Below, piece after piece: positions 59,057 to 64,000 of a stretch of DNA of 64,000 nt. The notes beneath the pieces are model-generated. The model was given only the letters and a program-made list of their open reading frames with translations. It did no database searches and was not told the origin of the DNA. This stretch comes from Ifrita kowaldi (lineage: Eukaryota; Chordata; Aves; Passeriformes; Cinclosomatidae), in NCBI GenBank assembly GCA_013398055.1, contig VZRS01004048.1, positions 1-64,000 of the forward strand, given 5' to 3'. The position numbers and the translations under genes were made by a program. Within the stretch, counting starts at the first letter, position 1. Each line of letters starts with the position of its first letter.

Positions 59057-62000
59057 ATTCATGTTTAGTTGCTCTAATCTGTGCCTCATCTGATTCACCT
59101 GATCCCAAGTGCTTGGCAAATATCAGAACTGACATAATTGAACACTTTATTCTTGCTGCATTTGCCTCCTCCCAAAAGCAGTGAACAAGGTCAATGATTC
59201 TTTACTGACATGAGTGATTTTATTTCAATGGTCCTTAGTCCCTCTTTGTTTATGTGTAGAAAGGAAGACCTCCTATTGTTTAGATATGACTACTAAGGTC
59301 ACTTTTTGGGTTGGTTGTATTTAGCTAATGATGAAAAGGGCTGAGAAATCTGCTGTTTGGTATTTTCTGTAAAGCCCCAGCTCCTGAAGTCAAGTGTCGA
59401 GATGTTTTGTTTTGGATATCCCCTTTGTTCCAAAAAAAGGGTGAGGGTTTTGGCTTCCATTGATTTAGGGGTGAGGTGTAGAAAACTTGAAGAAAAATAA
59501 CTGTTTACTAGTGAGCATTAAAAAAATGGAAAGCAAATCAAGAACTGTCACTCCTCTTAGAACCTGACCCCCTCCAGGATAACATTGCAAGCATCATGTC
59601 CTCTGACCACAGCATTAAATAACATTTGTCAAAGCACAATTCAGCAGTTTCACTGGAGGCTGGTTAAATTCTGGCATGCAAAGTATATTGGGGAGTTTGC
59701 AGTATCTCTTCCCATTTCCAAAACTTGCAAGAAATACCAACGTATTTCTGAAACAAGCAACCGAATGCAATCATTGTGTTTGCGAAAGCAGCACTGGTGG
59801 CATACAGAAGAGTTACAGTGTTGACAATTCTAAATCAGGAGATTCTGAACAGATTTCCAAATCAGAAGATGCAGAATTCAGCATTCTCCTGATGTAGGAG
59901 AATCTTTAAAGAAGGTGGCTCTGGGATATCCTGGTGCTGGCCCTGTTCAGAAAAGGTCTCGGGCAAAAGCCTGTCTTGAATGAGGATCCTGTGATCAATA
60001 TCTGGAATACCTGCTTGCAATAACTATACTTGTGTTACTCAGGAGTGCTACCTGGAAGGGTGGTTCAGCTTGCCTGCAATTTTGGCCATTTTTTGTCAGG
60101 TTCTCACAAAGTTTTTTCAGCACATCACACCAGCAAACCACTCCCCCCCCGTTTTTTTTTTTTTTNGTTACTATTTTCAAAGTTCATCTCTGGCAAAAGA
60201 ACAATCCCAGCAGTCTGACACTTAAAGAAAGCAGTGCAAGTTGCATTATGTTGACTAGATTTTGCTGCTGTGAAGATATTCTGTGGTTCAAAAACTCCCT
60301 GATAGTTTGACTCTAATTACAAACGGAGCAGACTCTCAAAGCATGTAACAAGATCACTGGCAGACAGCAAGAGTTTCTTCAAGGAAAGGAGCCTCTATCG
60401 TTTCAAAAGCCCAATATTCTCTTAAGAATGATAAAAAAAAAATATGATCAATGAGAATACACAGGAGATATGATGTTTCATTAAATGTAGATTACAGTGA
60501 TCTTTGTCACCTTACTTTTAAAAAGCAAGGCAGGGAATCAGCACATAGTAATTTAATAGAGTGAAACTCTTAGAATGTGACCTCATCTGCTCATTTTTGG
60601 GGTAAAGCTCAAGTTAGCGGGGCAGTTACTGGAGTGGGACCATACTATTCTTCCACTCTAATTTCCAAGTATTGCATCAGTGTCAAATGCAAAGCAACTT
60701 GTCCAGAATTAGTAAGATCTCCTTGAATATCCTCCATACAAAAATATCTCAGTCAAGTTTTAATTAAATGAAAACCTGTTAGATAATTTATTAAGAATAT
60801 GGAAGATGTGTAAAACATGTGACTTGTTATTTTAAGGGTTGAATCTTCACTTTGAAACTGGCATAAATTCACCAAAAATCAATGGAGGCATGTAGATTCA
60901 CACCAGCTGAAAGGATCTGTTCTCAATTTTACTCACAGTTTTTATGGCTTTTTTTCTAGCATGGAAACAAATGTTGAAAAATAATATACTGCAGTGTTAT
61001 TAGGCTGCTTATATCTCAGTCAGCATCAAGAAAATAGCTGCATAACCACACATTATGCAAAATAATCGAAGGTGAGGAGGGAGAAGGTGTCCCTATGTAC
61101 TTTATAGATTCTGACTGTGACCCTGAAGTCTCAATGTGTGGCTGAATATCACACTTTGAGCAAGACGCACAGGCTGAACAGCATATGGCCAATGCAGCTC
61201 CCGGAGCAGGGGGTCTGGCTTGCGTTCAAGTGGGATCCCTTGTGGACAGTGGGAGAGCTGAAGGCAAGGGAAATCAATCCAGCTGAATCTGCTGGCGGAA
61301 AAGGTGTTTGGAGCTGTGGAACTTCCCCAGAAGCAGAGGCAAAGACATTGAGTGCTAATGGTGCATTTTTAGCTTCAAAGGTTGTGGAAGAAGGGGAAGG
61401 GATCTTGGAGGCACATGCAGAGATGAAGAGATTGTGGGCAAAAAGGAGGAATGGAGGGATGTGCTTCGGTAACATCTTTGGCGTCACTCTAAGACTGGCT
61501 AAGGAAGAAGGGAACTGGCTGGAGAGGGAGACAGAGACTGTGGGAGTCAGAGAAGACAACTTGTATAAGGCAGGAGGTTCTTGAAGTGAGATGACTCTGA
61601 CCTATGCCTGAACAGTATTAGAGACCCAGGACTATGTATAGGTGTGAATTGTTTAGCCAGAGTCTCCAGATAAAGTGGAGAGGCACGTGGCTCTTGCAGC
61701 CATTACAAATGACCATGTCTAACTCGCTTGGGCTGCACATTCCTCTGGAGGACAGCTGTTCAGCTGGAGCATCCGTGAGGCTGGAAAAGTGTTCCTCTAC
61801 TGATGGGACACCAGGGGTGTCAGCATTGGTGGGAGGAGCAGAAAGTAGCTGGGCTTCAGGGGCCTGTGTCTTTGACAGGATAACAGATGCCTGTCCACAA
61901 ACTGCTACAGAGAGGCCACAGGAGGAACATTTGTTGCAGTCAGCTCAGATGAAGGGAAATGAAAAGCACACTGGATTGTGTGGGATGGGGCCAAAGTGCA

Positions 62001-64000
62001 GCAGCCTCAAAGGAACTTAGAAGTGAAAGTCTTCCAAGGCTGTATGGGAAATGATCAGCTATGGTTCAGGGAACAGACAAAGATGTGAGAAATCTGTGTT
62101 TAGTTTAAACCAGTTCCTGGTTTAGTTCCTTTTCAACAAGTCGCTCCATTCTGGCTGTGGTGTTCTTCTCAATCTGCAGCCTGAAGGTAAATCCTTTTCT
62201 CCTGCTCTGTTGCTAAGATTGCAAGCTCTTTTTTTCCTTTACAGTGGGTGTTAGGTCCCATGGCTCCTCAGTTGATCCCTCAGTCTTACTGTCATACAAA
62301 CCATTCATACCAATTATTGAGGGTCAGCTGTAATGTCAACTGCAGGGAATCAGCCTTTGGAACAGGTACTTCTGTGTTGGACCTGCATTGCAATCTTTCT
62401 AATCCTGAACTGATTTATGGCCCCCTCAGTGCTGGTCCAACATACTGGAAAAGGAGAAGGATCCATTGTGTTTGTGGGTCGCCTGCTTTTCTTGCGTAGG
62501 GGTAGACTTTTTACAGGAAGGGATTTGAAAATGAATTGACAGAGTAATACAGACCTTTGAAATGCTTGACTTCTTGTGTTTGTTTCACCTCAACAGCAGG
62601 TGTCTTCCTCAATATAAATTCCAGCTGAAGCTCGGTCTCCTTCTCTCTTTACAAATCTGTCTGTTTAGATAATGCAATTTCAATAAACAGCAGATGAGGT
62701 TTTGCTGTGTTAGATACTGGAGAAATGTATTCAAAACACAATGGCGAGACATATGTCTTGTCATGGGAAAATTCTTCATATAATTTCATTTTAGGGGTAA
62801 AATGGGACTCATGAGGATCCTGAGGATCCGTGAGGGATAGCATCACTGACTTCCCACATTTTAATTAAAGCTTATTTCCAAAAGTAGGAAGCCTAGTTGG
62901 AAATGACCAACTGCATGCAGTTGTGTTGCAGCTCTTAGTGAAGTCTGCTGAGACAAATAGCATTTCTCAGTAGCGTGTCATTGATTCAGTTTTTTCACTC
63001 CTCTTACACCCCTCTCTAGCATGTCACAGTCTATTTCAGCAGGTATTTTCTTCTGTTAGATACCTATATTAAGATGCTTCTAAAATAGTCCTCTTGCTGT
63101 AGAAATCAGTAGAATTCCTTGGTATGAGTAAGTGAAATCTGGTAGTACAGGGTTTAATGACTAAATGGATCTCTTTACATAGAGTGTGTGTGTCCAAGTG
63201 CATGCATGTAAATCACACTTTTACATGGCTGAAATCTTCAGGGTGCTTAATAAGTGCGGAAAAATATTTAATCCTTTATTTTCATCCGTGGCTTCATCTG
63301 AAACAGATCACCATTAGTTTTAAGATTTTAATTGTATTGAGACTCCTATTATAACCTATTGTTTTATCACATTAGTCCATTAACCTGTAGATCATGGAGC
63401 AGAAGTGGAAAGCCTTTTCTTCCTTCTATCCCAAATAATTTTAAAATAGTGTTTATTGAAGGTTTCGAGTTTTTCAAATTGCTGGAGTCTAACATGACGC
63501 TTTTTACTCTGAAACTTCAGAGGCTATGAAAACACGGTTCCCAAATCTTCTGTTAGCCTGAAATCTTTCTTGGTTTGAAACATTCTGAGTGGCAAAAGAG
63601 CTTCAGAAACTACATTTGGTGCTGAGTATCCACGGCCACAGGGCTTTGATCTGGGTAGAACGCTTATGAGGGGCTGTGTTTTTTGCTTAGGATTTGTAGC
63701 ACGTTACCGTTAATCAAATTTTCTGACAGGGCTCTATGAGGAGGCTGATACATGCTCTGCTTTTTAAAATGTGCATCTGGCACACTCCTGTCACGGCCCA
63801 AGGTGCGGAGATGTTCAGCAATGGCTTCTCTGGTGGCTCTACATGGAAAGCCTTTGGACATCACCAGTAACAAAGGCGATGTAAGTGGCAAGATAAGTGA
63901 TGGGCCAGCTAAACAGGAGCTTTTGTCAGCTTCCTAGAAATATTGCAACACTTGCAACAGGAACTAGGGATTTGTGACACCTATTTTCCCCTCTGTGTAC
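59057..64000. other. Non-coding stretch, no gene seen
   Basis: The longest frame is 155 codons at 61,117-61,584 on the plus strand. It starts at a GTG, is opposed by a 136-codon minus-strand frame and has no domain I recognise, so I take it as chance in a stop-poor, purine-rich patch. A 128-codon frame at 61,634-62,020 is similar. An imperfect inverted repeat (ATCAGGAGA at 59,834 and TCTCCTGAT at 59,885) is the only other structure noted. Confidence 0.5.
60166..60166. other. Assembly gap (single N) after C8-G-T14
   Basis: The N follows a run of eight C, one G and fourteen T. No duplicated flank is visible here, unlike the N at 39,345, so this is more likely a homopolymer read failure than unmerged contig ends. 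Confidence 0.9.

Noticed and set aside
58372..59119. Several 120-133 codon frames on both strands
   Set aside because: They lie within or across the CR1 3' end, mostly its untranslated part, and do not represent the element's reverse transcriptase.
59834..59905. ATCAGGAGATTCTGA and a near-inverted copy, possible MITE ends
   Set aside because: The arms are imperfect and only about 50 bp apart, with no target-site duplication.
61117..61584. 155-codon plus-strand frame
   Set aside because: GTG start, a competing 136-codon frame on the other strand, no motif of any family. Treated as chance in a stop-poor patch.

Overview
The window looks like non-coding nuclear DNA from a bird. The main evidence is a thin scatter of 5'-truncated CR1 LINEs. 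Several of them carry the typical avian CR1 3' end (a GATGATCCT...GGGTCC...CCAACTCAG...ATTCTATGG type tail), for example at 56.7 kb and 58.4-59.06 kb. Repeat density is otherwise low, CpG is scarce and there are no operon-like open frames. I found no exon, RNA gene or complete protein-coding gene that I can defend. The open frames present are short, mostly start at non-ATG codons and resemble no family I recognise, with one exception given below. The window is best read as a gene desert or the inside of a very large intron.

Layout. 1-11.98 kb: unique sequence with small simple repeats and one 28-bp tandem duplication. 11.99-12.29 kb: an old CR1 fragment. 12.3-19.8 kb: unique. 19.8-20.7 kb: two CR1 tails. 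20.7-27.6 kb: unique, with a GC-richer patch near 22.6-22.95 kb and an AT-rich, possibly regulatory stretch at 23.56-24.33 kb. 27.6-32.28 kb: a composite repeat I cannot assign to any family. It holds three arrays of a 23-24 bp minisatellite (one direct, two inverted), arrays of a ~75 bp repeat on both strands, two inverted copies of a frame-preserving segment, and two direct copies of a ~600 bp module. A CR1 tail lies inside it. 32.3-38.35 kb: unique, with a C-rich stretch at 35.3-35.66 kb. 38.355-40.336 kb: a 990/991-bp segment present twice in tandem, separated by a single N, most likely an assembly artefact. 40.46-40.87 kb, minus strand: a degraded tyrosine-recombinase fragment of the DIRS retrotransposon type, the only protein homology I recognise apart from CR1. 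41.32-41.71 kb: a pair of ~72-bp direct repeats. 41.8-41.95 kb: a 157-nt pure purine tract. 42-56.7 kb: unique, AT-rich, with a perfect hairpin at 45.8 kb and stretches with a conserved-non-coding look. 56.7-59.06 kb: two CR1 copies. 59.06-64 kb: unique, with a second single-N gap at 60,166.

No genes act together here. The most interesting items are the composite inverted minisatellite element and the DIRS-type recombinase relic, a class that to my knowledge is not part of the usual avian repeat set. All family calls come from reading motifs by eye; no database was searched.
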